Of a stretch of DNA of 52,145 nt, positions 35,556 through 42,577 are shown in pieces. The translations under genes were made by a program, and so were the position numbers. Below the pieces are notes generated by a model that was not told the DNA's origin, made no database searches, and saw nothing but the letters and a program-made list of their open reading frames with translations. The number at the start of each line of letters is the position of its first letter. The stretch's first letter is position 1. The stretch comes from Clostridia bacterium (lineage in GTDB: Bacteria; Bacillota; Clostridia; Christensenellales; Aristaeellaceae), in the NCBI GenBank assembly GCA_017545905.1, contig JAFWXL010000033.1, forward strand, positions 1 to 52,145, given 5' to 3'.

Positions 35556-36331
35556 ACGATATCACCCGCCAGTGCCGGCACAATCACGCGGCCGGCCGTC
35601 GTTTTGGCAAAGATGACATCCACGCCATAGAGCCGGGAAATCAGCTCAGGTGTGAGCACGTCCTCCGGCCTGCCCAGCGCGGCGACGCGCCCTTCCGACA
35701 GCGCCAGAATCCGCGTGGCAAACGTCAGCGCATGCTGCGGATTATGTGTGGAGAGCAGCACGCCATAGCCCTCCTTCGCCAGCTCGCGCACCAGCTGCAG
35801 AATGCGCAGCTGATTGCCGTAATCCAGCGCGGAGGTCGGCTCGTCCATGATCAGAATCTCGGCCTGCTGTGCAATCGCACGGCTGACAAGCACCAGCTGC
35901 TGCTCGCCGCCGGAGAGCCGGGTGAAATCGCGCTGCGCCAGATGCGCCGCGCCCACGCGCTCAAGCGCCGCCATCGCGCGTTCCACCTGCGTTTTTCCCG
36001 GCTGGGAAAAGGGCGAAAGCTGGCGTGCGGTGCCCATGAGCACGGTATCGAGCACCGTGTAGCTGAACGTAGGCTGGTGAATCTGAGGAATATACGCAAG
36101 ACGTCTTGCGGTCTCGCGCCGGGGCAGCGTGCTCAGGTCGTCGCCATTTGAGGTGATCGTGCCCGCATAGCTGTCGAGGCGGCCGAGAATGCAGCGAAAC
36201 AGCGTGCTCTTGCCCACACCGTTGGGGCCGAGCACAGAGAGAAACTCGCCTTTTTCAAGCCTGAAGGAAACATCCCGGAGCACCTCGTGTCCATCATAGG
36301 CAAAGGAGAGCTTTTGGATCTCAAGGCTCAC
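35552..36331 (-). CDS. FecCD-type ABC transporter ATPase
   Basis: A 259-residue ATPase of the iron-complex/B12/molybdate (class III) importers. Walker A is LGPNGVGKSTLFR, the signature is RLSGGEQQLVLVSRAIA, Walker B is [12 protein letters not shown], and the H-loop is LLSTHNPQHAL. The C-terminal tail DVLTPELISRLYGVDVIFAKT is typical of FepC/FecE/BtuD-like members. It overlaps both the permease gene upstream and the methyltransferase gene downstream by 4 bases, a tightly coupled set. Confidence 0.93.
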   Translation of the reverse strand: MSLEIQKLSFAYDGHEVLRDVSFRLEKGEFLSVLGPNGVGKSTLFRCILGRLDSYAGTITSNGDDLSTLPRRETARRLAYIPQIHQPTFSYTVLDTVLMGTARQLSPFSQPGKTQVERAMAALERVGAAHLAQRDFTRLSGGEQQLVLVSRAIAQQAEILIMDEPTSALDYGNQLRILQLVRELAKEGYGVLLSTHNPQHALTFATRILALSEGRVAALGRPEDVLTPELISRLYGVDVIFAKTTAGRVIVPALAGDIV

Positions 36332-37347
36332 AGCAGGCTCTCCTTTCTGGTCATCAGATAGATGAAAAACGGCGCGCCGATCAGTGCGGTCAGAATGCCG
36401 ATGGGAATCTCGGTTGCAAGCAGATTGCGCGACACGTTATCCACCAGCAGCAGAAACACCGCGCCCATGAGCATGGACGCCGGCAGCAGATGGCGGCAGT
36501 TATTGCCCACCAGCCGGCGGCTCAGATGCGGAATCACAAGGCCCACCCAGCCGATCATGCCGCTGACCGATACGCTCCCCGCCGTCAGCAGCGTTGCGCT
36601 GAGCACGACGATCAGGCGAAGACGGCCCGTGTTCGCGCCCAACGCCGTGGCTTCTTCCTCGCTGAGGGTGAGCAGATTGATGCGCCAGCGAAGCAGCAGC
36701 AGCGGCAGCGCGCCAAGCGCCATCGGGATCAGCGCAAACGTCACGTCGCCAAGGCGCGCGCCGGAGAGGCTGCCCATCATCCAGTAGGTGATCTCCGGCA
36801 GCTGATCGGACGGATCGGCGACGAGCTTGATATACGACGCGCCTGCAGAAAAGAGCGAGGAGATCATCACGCCCGAAAGCAGGATGGACACCGAGCGCGC
36901 GCCCTTTGTCCTTGCAGAGACCAGATACACCAGCGCGATGGTCAGCATGCTCGCAGCAAAGGCGAATACCGTCACGCCCCCGCGCGCAAGGCCAAGCAGA
37001 ATCGCCAGCGCCGCGCCGAAGCACGCGCCCGAGGATGCGCCCAGAATATCCGGTGCAGCCATGGGATTCTGAAACACGCTCTGATACGCCGCGCCGGCCA
37101 AAGACAGGCACGCACCCACCATGCACGCCAGCGCAATGCGCGGCAGACGCACGTTCATGATCACGGCCTCCATGCTCCTTGACCATGTTTCCTGCATCGG
37201 GATCAGCCGAGAGAGCAGAATGCGGATCACCTCCAGCGGCGACATGTCATATCTGCCCAGCACAAACGAAAACACAAACAGCACGGCCAGCAGCGCGCCA
37301 AGCATCGCCATGCTCAGCGCCGCGCGGCGGGAATCCGGCATCTTCAT
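36328..37347 (-). CDS. FecCD-family ABC transporter permease
   Basis: A 339-residue permease with about ten helices, working as a homodimer with the adjacent ATPase. The start is taken at MKMPDSRRAALS (37347; AAAGGA with 9-base spacing); an ATG two codons upstream is also possible. Family motifs: LPRIALACMVGACLSLAGAAYQSVFQNPMAAPDILGASSGACFG, RWRINLLTLSEEEATALGAN and GMIGWVGLVIPHLSRRLVG, the coupling region with the ATPase. The open frame continues upstream to 37560, but that part is the structured leader, not protein. First gene of the operon. Confidence 0.92.
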   Translation of the reverse strand: MKMPDSRRAALSMAMLGALLAVLFVFSFVLGRYDMSPLEVIRILLSRLIPMQETWSRSMEAVIMNVRLPRIALACMVGACLSLAGAAYQSVFQNPMAAPDILGASSGACFGAALAILLGLARGGVTVFAFAASMLTIALVYLVSARTKGARSVSILLSGVMISSLFSAGASYIKLVADPSDQLPEITYWMMGSLSGARLGDVTFALIPMALGALPLLLLRWRINLLTLSEEEATALGANTGRLRLIVVLSATLLTAGSVSVSGMIGWVGLVIPHLSRRLVGNNCRHLLPASMLMGAVFLLLVDNVSRNLLATEIPIGILTALIGAPFFIYLMTRKESLL

Positions 37348-37375
37348 ATCCATAAATCCTTTCGGGATGCATTCG

Positions 37376-37421
37376 CAAAAACAACAAAACGTCCGTCTTT
37401 CCATGAGCGGAAAAACGGACG
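37376..37421 (-). terminator. Leader terminator (attenuator) of the FecCD operon
   Basis: On the minus strand a 13-bp stem (37409-37421 with 37390-37402, one G-U pair, 6-base loop) is followed by TTTTGTTGTTTTT. It lies 140-180 bases after the promoter and before the first gene, so it must be read through or prevented for the operon to be expressed. Confidence 0.88.
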
Positions 37422-37560
37422 ACACAATCAAATCCTGCACGGCAGGACAGGGTATATGCGCATTCCGTCTCCTTTTCAAACAGGAAGGCCGCGCCGTTTC
37501 CCGCGCGACCCCGGCCCCGATTCCATAGCCATTGCCGTAGGAAGGAGGGCTCGAAGACAA
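37422..37560 (-). promoter_or_regulatory. Structured 5' leader with switching pairings; riboswitch or leader-peptide attenuator
   Basis: Between promoter and terminator the minus-strand RNA can fold into an outer helix CUCCUU (37542-37547) with AAGGAG (37469-37474). This encloses a GGUCGCGC/GCGCGGCC hairpin (37503-37510 with 37487-37494), and UCCUGC-CGU-GCAGGA (37433-37447) follows. The segment GGAGACGGA (37464-37472) can instead pair with UCCGUUUUUCC in the 5' arm of the terminator, giving an antiterminator that excludes the outer helix. AAGGAG also serves an ATG at 37461-37463 opening an 11-codon ORF (MRIYPVLPCRI) that stops at 37428, just before the terminator. I could not match it to cobalamin, FMN, molybdenum-cofactor or T-box consensus by eye. 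Confidence 0.65.
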
Positions 37561-37565
37561 GCTTT

Positions 37566-37594
37566 ATTATAGAATCGCGTTCAGCAGTTGTCAA
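37566..37594 (-). promoter_or_regulatory. Consensus promoter of the FecCD-yqeC operon
   Basis: On the minus strand, TTGACA (37589-37594), exactly 17 bases and TATAAT (37566-37571): a perfect sigma-A-type promoter. Such strength fits control by the downstream attenuator rather than by a weak promoter. Confidence 0.92.
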
Positions 37595-37696
37595 GATAAA
37601 ATGTCAATCTTCCCGCTCATATCGCCGTTTATTTCATTCTTTGTGATTTGATTATCTATCAGATCTATGCAACAGGAGATTCTCCATTCGGATCGA

Positions 37697-37721
37697 ATTG
37701 GAAGAATATATCATTTCCAAT
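37697..37721. promoter_or_regulatory. Operator-like inverted repeat before the GH43 genes
   Basis: ATTGGAA (37697-37703) and TTCCAAT (37715-37721) are perfect 7-base inverted arms, 11 bases apart, 33 bases before the first GH43 start. The spacing suits a dimeric regulator. No convincing -35/-10 pair for these genes was found in 37595-37754, so the promoter is unplaced. Confidence 0.4.
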
Positions 37722-37754
37722 CAGCTACAAAGGGAAAACGAAAGGATGAATCAC

Positions 37755-38678
37755 ATGTTTACAACCGTCCGTCTCCCCTTCGCCGCCGCCGATCCCTTTA
37801 TCATGCAGACAGGCGACGGCATGTACTATCTCTACTGCACCACCGAAGATGAAACCGGCCTCAACGGAACAGGCTTCCCCGTGCGCCGCTCCCGCGACCT
37901 GATCACATGGGAGGACTGCGGCTACGCGCTCAGCAAGGAAAACGCACGCTGGGGCACGGGCAACTTCTGGGCGCCGGAATGCTACGCATTCGGCGGAAAA
38001 TACTATCTCTTCTACAGCGCGGACTGGAAGGAGAATCCTGCCGGCGCACTGGAGAATTTCCGCATCGGCGCAGCCGTATCCGATACGCCCGAAGGTCCGT
38101 TTGAAGACATCAGCGACAAGCCGATCTTCGATCCCGGCTATCCGATCATCGACGCCAATGTGCTGGAGGATAATGGCAGATTTTATCTGTACTATTCCCG
38201 CTGCTGCTACGAGCACAGCATCGACGGTCTTGAGGAAAGCTGGATCTACGGCGTTGAGCTCAAACCCGACTTTTCCGGCGTGATCGGCGAGCCTGTGCTG
38301 CTGCTGCGCCCCGAGCAGGAATGGGAAGGCCGCAGTGCCGCCGCCACCGGCCGCCGCTGGAACGAGGGCTCCTTCATCATGAAGCACGAGGGGCAGTACA
38401 TCATCACCTACTCCGGCAATTTCTTTGGCGGGCCGGATTATGCCGTGGGCTACGCCGTGGGCCAGTCGCCGCTGGGCCCGTTTGAAAAGGCGGCGGAAAA
38501 CCCGATCCTGGAATGCTATGGCGACGTCACCGGTACGGGCCACAGCTGTATGCTGCAAAGCCCCGAAAACGAACTTCTCATCTGCTATCACGGCCGCACG
38601 AAGCACACCGGTCACGACCGCGTCGGTTTCATCTCTCCCGCCAGCCTTTCCGCTGGAAGGCTGACCATCCATCCCTGA
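37755..38678 (+). CDS. Cytoplasmic GH43-family glycosidase
   Basis: A 307-residue five-bladed propeller glycosidase. The start is taken at 37755 (AAAGG, 9-base spacing); an ATG three codons earlier sits on the ribosome site. The GH43 triad is visible: AAADPFIMQTGDGMYYLY (general base Asp), PIIDANVLEDNGRFYLYYS (second Asp) and RWNEGSFIMKHEGQYIITYS (acid Glu). No signal peptide, so it acts inside the cell, probably on arabino- or xylo-oligosaccharides. It is 14 bases upstream of a secreted paralogue with the same core. The substrate is not fixed by sequence. Confidence 0.85.
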   Translation: MFTTVRLPFAAADPFIMQTGDGMYYLYCTTEDETGLNGTGFPVRRSRDLITWEDCGYALSKENARWGTGNFWAPECYAFGGKYYLFYSADWKENPAGALENFRIGAAVSDTPEGPFEDISDKPIFDPGYPIIDANVLEDNGRFYLYYSRCCYEHSIDGLEESWIYGVELKPDFSGVIGEPVLLLRPEQEWEGRSAAATGRRWNEGSFIMKHEGQYIITYSGNFFGGPDYAVGYAVGQSPLGPFEKAAENPILECYGDVTGTGHSCMLQSPENELLICYHGRTKHTGHDRVGFISPASLSAGRLTIHP

Positions 38679-38692
38679 TCAGGAGGTACGCT

Positions 38693-40096
38693 ATGATCCG
38701 AAGAATTCTTGTTGCAATGCTCGCGCTGATGGGGCTCGTTCCCGTCTGTGCGATGGCAGACAGCCTGCCGCTTGTGGACACAGAAACCGTCAAGGACCGT
38801 TTTGTGTCCAACCCCCGTCCGGTCAAGGATATCGGCGATCCGCACATCATCAGGGAAGGCGATGAATACTTTGCCTTCGCTACCGGCGGTCCGCTGGGCT
38901 TCAGCGTCTGGCGCAGCGCCGATCTGAATACCTTCACCAAGGAAAAGGCGCTCAAAAAGGTTTCCTGGGCTTCCGGCGATTACTGGGCGCCCGAAGTTTA
39001 CAAAGCCGGCGAAAAGTTCGTCATGTTCTTCACCGCCCGCTGGAAGGAAACCGGCACGCTGCGCATCGGCGTCGCCATGAGTGATGCGCCGCAGGGTCCG
39101 TATGAGGACGCCATCGGCGGCCCGCTGTTTGATCCCGGCTATGCCGTGATCGACGGCTCTCTGGTATATGGCGGCGACGGCACGCCATACATGATCTATT
39201 CCCGCGACTGCTCTGAAAATGTCGTGGGCAGCTACCACGAGAGCCATCTTTACGGCATTGAGCTTGCGCCCGATCTGCTTTCCGTCGTCGGTGAAGGCGT
39301 GCTGCTGACCGCGCCGGATCACGACTGGGAGCTTCAGTCCGGCGACTATCACTGGAACGAAGGCCCGTTTGTGCTCACCCATGACGGCAAATACTATCTC
39401 TATTACAGCGCCAACGGCTATTTCCAGAAGGAGTATGCCGTCGGCGTGGCGGTCGCGGATCATCCGCTGGGACCGTATACCAAGCAGGAGAATAACCCCA
39501 TCCTCAATTACATCGAAGAAGACGGCAATTTGCTCGTCTCCGGCCCCGGCCACAACAGCTTCTTCACCGTGGGCGATGAGCTCTTTACCTCCTATCACAC
39601 GCACACCTATCCCGCAGCGCCCTCCGGCAACCGTCAGATCGCCATTGACCGCGCCGGCTTCCACGCGGACGGTACCGCCTACATCAACGGCCCGACTCTC
39701 GCCCCGCAGCTGCGCCCGCTTGCAGATCTTGGCCTTGTGAATCACATGAAGACTGCGGCGAGCGATACACCGAATGCTGCGCTGCTCACCGACGGCGATA
39801 CCTGCCAGAGCGACGCTTCCGCCGCCTATGTGTTTACCGGCAGCGAAGCCGCGTTCACCTGGGATGCGCCGGTCAGCGCCGACATGCTGCTCGTCTATCC
39901 GGCGCAGGGCGCGCCCCTTTCCGGACAGGCGGTCATCAACGGCAGCCTGACGGCAGATTTTGCACTTGAGGCCGGCAGCAAACCAGGACAGGCAGCCGTT
40001 CTCGCCTTTGACGCCGTGCCGGTCACAAGCCTCACGCTTTTCTTTGAGGACGGAAGCAAAACCGGTGAAGTCATGCTGCTGGGCAGCGTGCAATAA
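38693..40096 (+). CDS. Secreted GH43-family glycosidase with C-terminal accessory domain
   Basis: A 467-residue protein starting at MIRRILVAMLALMGLVPVCAMA, a signal peptide (AGGAGG upstream). The propeller core (about 25-340) has IGDPHIIREGDEYFAFAT (base Asp), AVIDGSLVYGGDGTPYMIYS (Asp) and WNEGPFVLTHDGKYYLYYS (acid Glu), matching the upstream gene block for block. Residues about 345-467 form a beta-rich domain (AAFTWDAPVSADMLLVYPAQ, VTSLTLFFEDGSKTGEVMLLG) like an F5/8 or carbohydrate-binding module. It probably acts on plant hemicellulose or arabinan outside the cell, feeding its cytoplasmic partner. No lipobox or LPXTG is present. Confidence 0.85.
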   Translation: MIRRILVAMLALMGLVPVCAMADSLPLVDTETVKDRFVSNPRPVKDIGDPHIIREGDEYFAFATGGPLGFSVWRSADLNTFTKEKALKKVSWASGDYWAPEVYKAGEKFVMFFTARWKETGTLRIGVAMSDAPQGPYEDAIGGPLFDPGYAVIDGSLVYGGDGTPYMIYSRDCSENVVGSYHESHLYGIELAPDLLSVVGEGVLLTAPDHDWELQSGDYHWNEGPFVLTHDGKYYLYYSANGYFQKEYAVGVAVADHPLGPYTKQENNPILNYIEEDGNLLVSGPGHNSFFTVGDELFTSYHTHTYPAAPSGNRQIAIDRAGFHADGTAYINGPTLAPQLRPLADLGLVNHMKTAASDTPNAALLTDGDTCQSDASAAYVFTGSEAAFTWDAPVSADMLLVYPAQGAPLSGQAVINGSLTADFALEAGSKPGQAAVLAFDAVPVTSLTLFFEDGSKTGEVMLLGSVQ

Positions 40097-40107
40097 CGTC
40101 TCTTTTC

Positions 40108-40141
40108 AGCCTCCTCCGCCAGCGGATGGAGGCTTTTCTTC
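40108..40141 (+). terminator. Intrinsic terminator after the GH43 pair
   Basis: Stem AGCCTCC-TCCGC/GCGGA-(T)-GGAGGCT with one bulged T is followed by TTTTCTTCTGCCTTTTTTC. It begins 12 bases after the stop. Confidence 0.85.
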
Positions 40142-40238
40142 TGCCTTTTTTCACTCTTATTCTTTCTATACATTACATATCTGTTTGCTTTTATACCGGA
40201 TGTACAAAGCCTTATCGTATATTTATTGACGATTCCTA

Positions 40239-40267
40239 TTTTCATCCACTCGAAAAAATGTTATAAT
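40239..40267 (+). promoter_or_regulatory. Promoter of the hydrogenase/sensor operon
   Basis: TTTTCA (40239-40244), a 17-base spacer and TATAAT (40262-40267), the same pair as the polysaccharide operon promoter. TTCAT...ATGAA (40267-40285) overlaps the start point and could be an operator. The ~105-base leader has a TCCGG-TGCAAG-CCGGA hairpin. No clear Rex site was found. Confidence 0.7.
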
Positions 40268-40381
40268 TCATACGTTCAGAATGAAAATAAACCCATCTTT
40301 ATCCTTTTAATCGTTAATTTATTGTTTTTTCTTCATATTGTTCCGGTGCAAGCCGGAGCGTCGCAATAAAGGAGTGTTTTT

Positions 40382-40621
40382 ATGAGAATCACCGTATGTA
40401 TCGGCTCCTCCTGCCATGTGAAGGGTTCCCGTCAGGTTGTCCGCGCGCTGCAGCAGCTCATCGCTGAAAACAATCTTCAGGACAAGGTTTCGCTCGGCGG
40501 CACCTTCTGCCTGAGCAACTGTCAGAAGGGCGTATGCGTCACCGTGGACGACGAGTTCTTTTCCGTCACCCCTGAAAACGTGATTGAGTTCTTCCGTGAA
40601 AACGTGCTTGAGAAGGTGTAA
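40382..40621 (+). CDS. Small thioredoxin-like [2Fe-2S] ferredoxin
   Basis: A 79-residue protein with the thioredoxin-like ferredoxin fold (NuoE C-terminal type). VCIGSSCHVKGS and GTFCLSNCQKGVCVTVDD give the four-Cys pattern C-x4-C...C-x3-C expected for a [2Fe-2S] cluster. No other domain is present. AAAGGAG precedes the start. It opens the hydrogenase operon and is followed 6 bases later by a paralogue. It probably carries electrons to or from the iron-hydrogenase sensor or links it to a bifurcating partner; the partner is not shown by sequence. Confidence 0.85.
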   Translation: MRITVCIGSSCHVKGSRQVVRALQQLIAENNLQDKVSLGGTFCLSNCQKGVCVTVDDEFFSVTPENVIEFFRENVLEKV

Positions 40622-40627
40622 GGAATC

Positions 40628-40885
40628 ATGATTATTCAGATTTGCGTCGGCTCTTCCTGCCATCTCAAGGGCTCTGCCGAAATCGTTCAGCTGCTCCAGA
40701 AAGCCGTTGAGGAGCATCATCTTGAAAACGAAGTGACCCTCGCCGGCAGCTTCTGTACGGGCAACTGCAACCGCGTGGGCGTGACCATTCAGGTGGACGA
40801 CGAAACCTATACCGGCGTGACCCGCGAAGGCTTTAGCGAATTCCTAAACGACAAGATTCTATCCAAGCTGGAATCCCAAAGATAA
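40628..40885 (+). CDS. Second small thioredoxin-like [2Fe-2S] ferredoxin
   Basis: An 85-residue paralogue of the preceding gene: ICVGSSCHLKGSAEIVQLL and GSFCTGNCNRVGVTIQVDD keep the four cluster cysteines. The last Cys region reads NCNRVG where the first protein has NCQKGVC, so the extra Cys of the first is missing here. It lies 15 bases before the HydS-like sensor gene. Two copies in tandem suggest a heterodimer or separate electron partners. Confidence 0.85.
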   Translation: MIIQICVGSSCHLKGSAEIVQLLQKAVEEHHLENEVTLAGSFCTGNCNRVGVTIQVDDETYTGVTREGFSEFLNDKILSKLESQR

Positions 40886-40900
40886 GGAGAGAATCCCTCC

Positions 40901-42577
40901 ATGGCGAAGTTTCTGACCCTGAAAAAATCCAACTGCAAAAACTGCTATAAATGTATCCGCCATTGCCCGGTGAAATCCATCCGCTTCTCCGGCAATCAGG
41001 CGCATATCATCGACAACGAGTGCATCCTGTGCGGCCGCTGCTTCGTCGCCTGTCCGCAGAATGCCAAGCAAATCGTCGATGACACCGAGAAGGTCAAGGT
41101 CATGCTGCAGTCAGGCGAGCCTGTGTTCGTCTCTCTCGCGCCCTCCTTCATCGCCAATTATGACGGCGTGGGCATCAACGCCATGCGCGAGGCCCTCATG
41201 AAGCTCGGCTTTGCCGGCGTCGAAGAGACCGCCATCGGCGCAACGATCGTCAAAACCGAATACGAGCGCATGATCCGCGAGGACAACAGGAACATCATCA
41301 TCTCCTCCTGCTGCCACTCGGTCAATCTGCTCATCCAGAAGTATTTTCCGGTCGCCCTGCAGTATCTGGCGGACGTAATGTCCCCGATGCTGGCCCACTG
41401 TCAGGATATCAAGCGCCGCTATCCGAACGCAAAGACCGTGTTCATCGGCCCGTGCGTCGCCAAGAAGGACGAGGCCGATCATTATACCGGCCTCACCGAT
41501 GCGGTAATGACCTTTGAAGAGCTGACCAACTGGCTGAATAAGGAAGGCATCGAGCTTAAAAAGGAATCTGACCAGACCGATGAGAGCCTCGCGCGCTTCT
41601 TCCCGGTGACCGGCGGCGTGCTCAAGACCATGACGCAGGACAATCCCGATTTCACCTACATGGCCATCGACGGCGTGGAAAACTGCATCGAAGCGCTCAA
41701 GGACATTGAAAACGGCGTCATCTCGCACTGCTTCATCGAGATGAACGCCTGCGCCGGCGGCTGCATCAGCGGCCCGGTCATGGAAAAATACCATCGCACC
41801 CCGGCCAAGGACTTTATCGCCGTGTCCAGATATGCCGGTAAAAAGGACTTCGACGTGCCTCAGCCCGATCCGCTTCGCCTGCGCAAGAGCTTCTCGCCGA
41901 TCGATCTGGAAAGCGCCATGCCCAGCGAAACCGAGATCATGGGCATCCTGCGCCAGATGGGCAAGTACCGCCCTACTCAGGAGCTCAACTGCGGCTCCTG
42001 CGGCTACAACACCTGCCGCGAAAAGGCCATCGCCATCTATCAGGGCAAGGCCGACGCCTCCATGTGCCTGCCCTATCTCAAGGACAAGGCAGAGAGCTTC
42101 TCCGATTCTATCGTGCGCAACACGCCCAACGGCCTGATTGTGCTTAATGAGAACCTCGAGGTGCAGCAGATCAACGCCGCTGCGCGCAAGATCATGAATA
42201 TCCGCGCCGCCAGCGACGTGCTGGGCGAGCCTGTTGTGCGCATTCTGGATCCGATGATCTTCATGAACGCACTCGAGTCGCGCCTTGGCATCATCGAGCA
42301 GCGCGAATATCTGGCTGAATACAAGCGCTATGTCGAGCAGACCGTTATCCATGACAAGGAGAGCCGCCTGCTGATCTGCATCATGCGCGACGTCACCAGC
42401 GAGGAGCGCGAGCGTGAGAAGAAGGAAAGCATCTCCCGCCAGACCATCGAGGTCGCCGACAAGGTCGTCGACAAGCAGATGCGCATCGTGCAGGAAATCG
42501 CCTCTCTGCTGGGCGAAACCGCCGCTGAAACCAAGATTGCCCTGTCCAAGCTGAAGGAGTCCATCACCAATGAATGA
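40901..42577 (+). CDS. Sensory-type [FeFe]-hydrogenase with PAS domain (HydS-like)
   Basis: A 558-residue protein. Two [4Fe-4S] ferredoxin sites (Cys 12/15/18/22 and 41/44/47/51) lead into an H-cluster domain: L1 ISSCCHSVN (135-140), L2 IGPCVAKKDE (183-191), L3 EMNACAGGCISGP (280-292). Then a Fe-S domain (NCGSCGYNTCR...C, Cys 364/367/372/389) and a PAS domain (about 405-500), ending in a coiled-coil-like helix. L1 has His where catalytic enzymes have Pro (TSCCP), consistent with a sensor rather than a bulk catalyst. Known group C sensory hydrogenases share this H-cluster plus PAS layout and sit next to phosphatase genes. It overlaps the phosphatase gene by 8 bases. The H2-sensing role is inferred. 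Confidence 0.88.
   Translation: MAKFLTLKKSNCKNCYKCIRHCPVKSIRFSGNQAHIIDNECILCGRCFVACPQNAKQIVDDTEKVKVMLQSGEPVFVSLAPSFIANYDGVGINAMREALMKLGFAGVEETAIGATIVKTEYERMIREDNRNIIISSCCHSVNLLIQKYFPVALQYLADVMSPMLAHCQDIKRRYPNAKTVFIGPCVAKKDEADHYTGLTDAVMTFEELTNWLNKEGIELKKESDQTDESLARFFPVTGGVLKTMTQDNPDFTYMAIDGVENCIEALKDIENGVISHCFIEMNACAGGCISGPVMEKYHRTPAKDFIAVSRYAGKKDFDVPQPDPLRLRKSFSPIDLESAMPSETEIMGILRQMGKYRPTQELNCGSCGYNTCREKAIAIYQGKADASMCLPYLKDKAESFSDSIVRNTPNGLIVLNENLEVQQINAAARKIMNIRAASDVLGEPVVRILDPMIFMNALESRLGIIEQREYLAEYKRYVEQTVIHDKESRLLICIMRDVTSEEREREKKESISRQTIEVADKVVDKQMRIVQEIASLLGETAAETKIALSKLKESITNE

Noticed and set aside
37422-37560. Cobalamin riboswitch upstream of the FecCD permease
   Set aside because: No convincing B12-box (AGYCMGGAGACCKGCC-like) or GCCACUG core. 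GGAGACGGA resembles part of a B12 box but the rest does not fit.
37354-37560. N-terminal extension of the FecCD permease by 69-71 codons
   Set aside because: The frame is open but passes through the terminator hairpin and leader ORF, lacks a ribosome site at its start, and is not hydrophobic. The family start fits 37347.
40268-40381. Rex (NADH-sensing) operator before the hydrogenase operon
   Set aside because: Only half-site-like TTGTT/GTTAA fragments are present, with no full TTGTTAA-type palindrome.
41296-41320. Selenocysteine or in-frame stop in hydrogenase motifs
   Set aside because: All H-cluster motif cysteines are normal Cys codons and both frames are uninterrupted.
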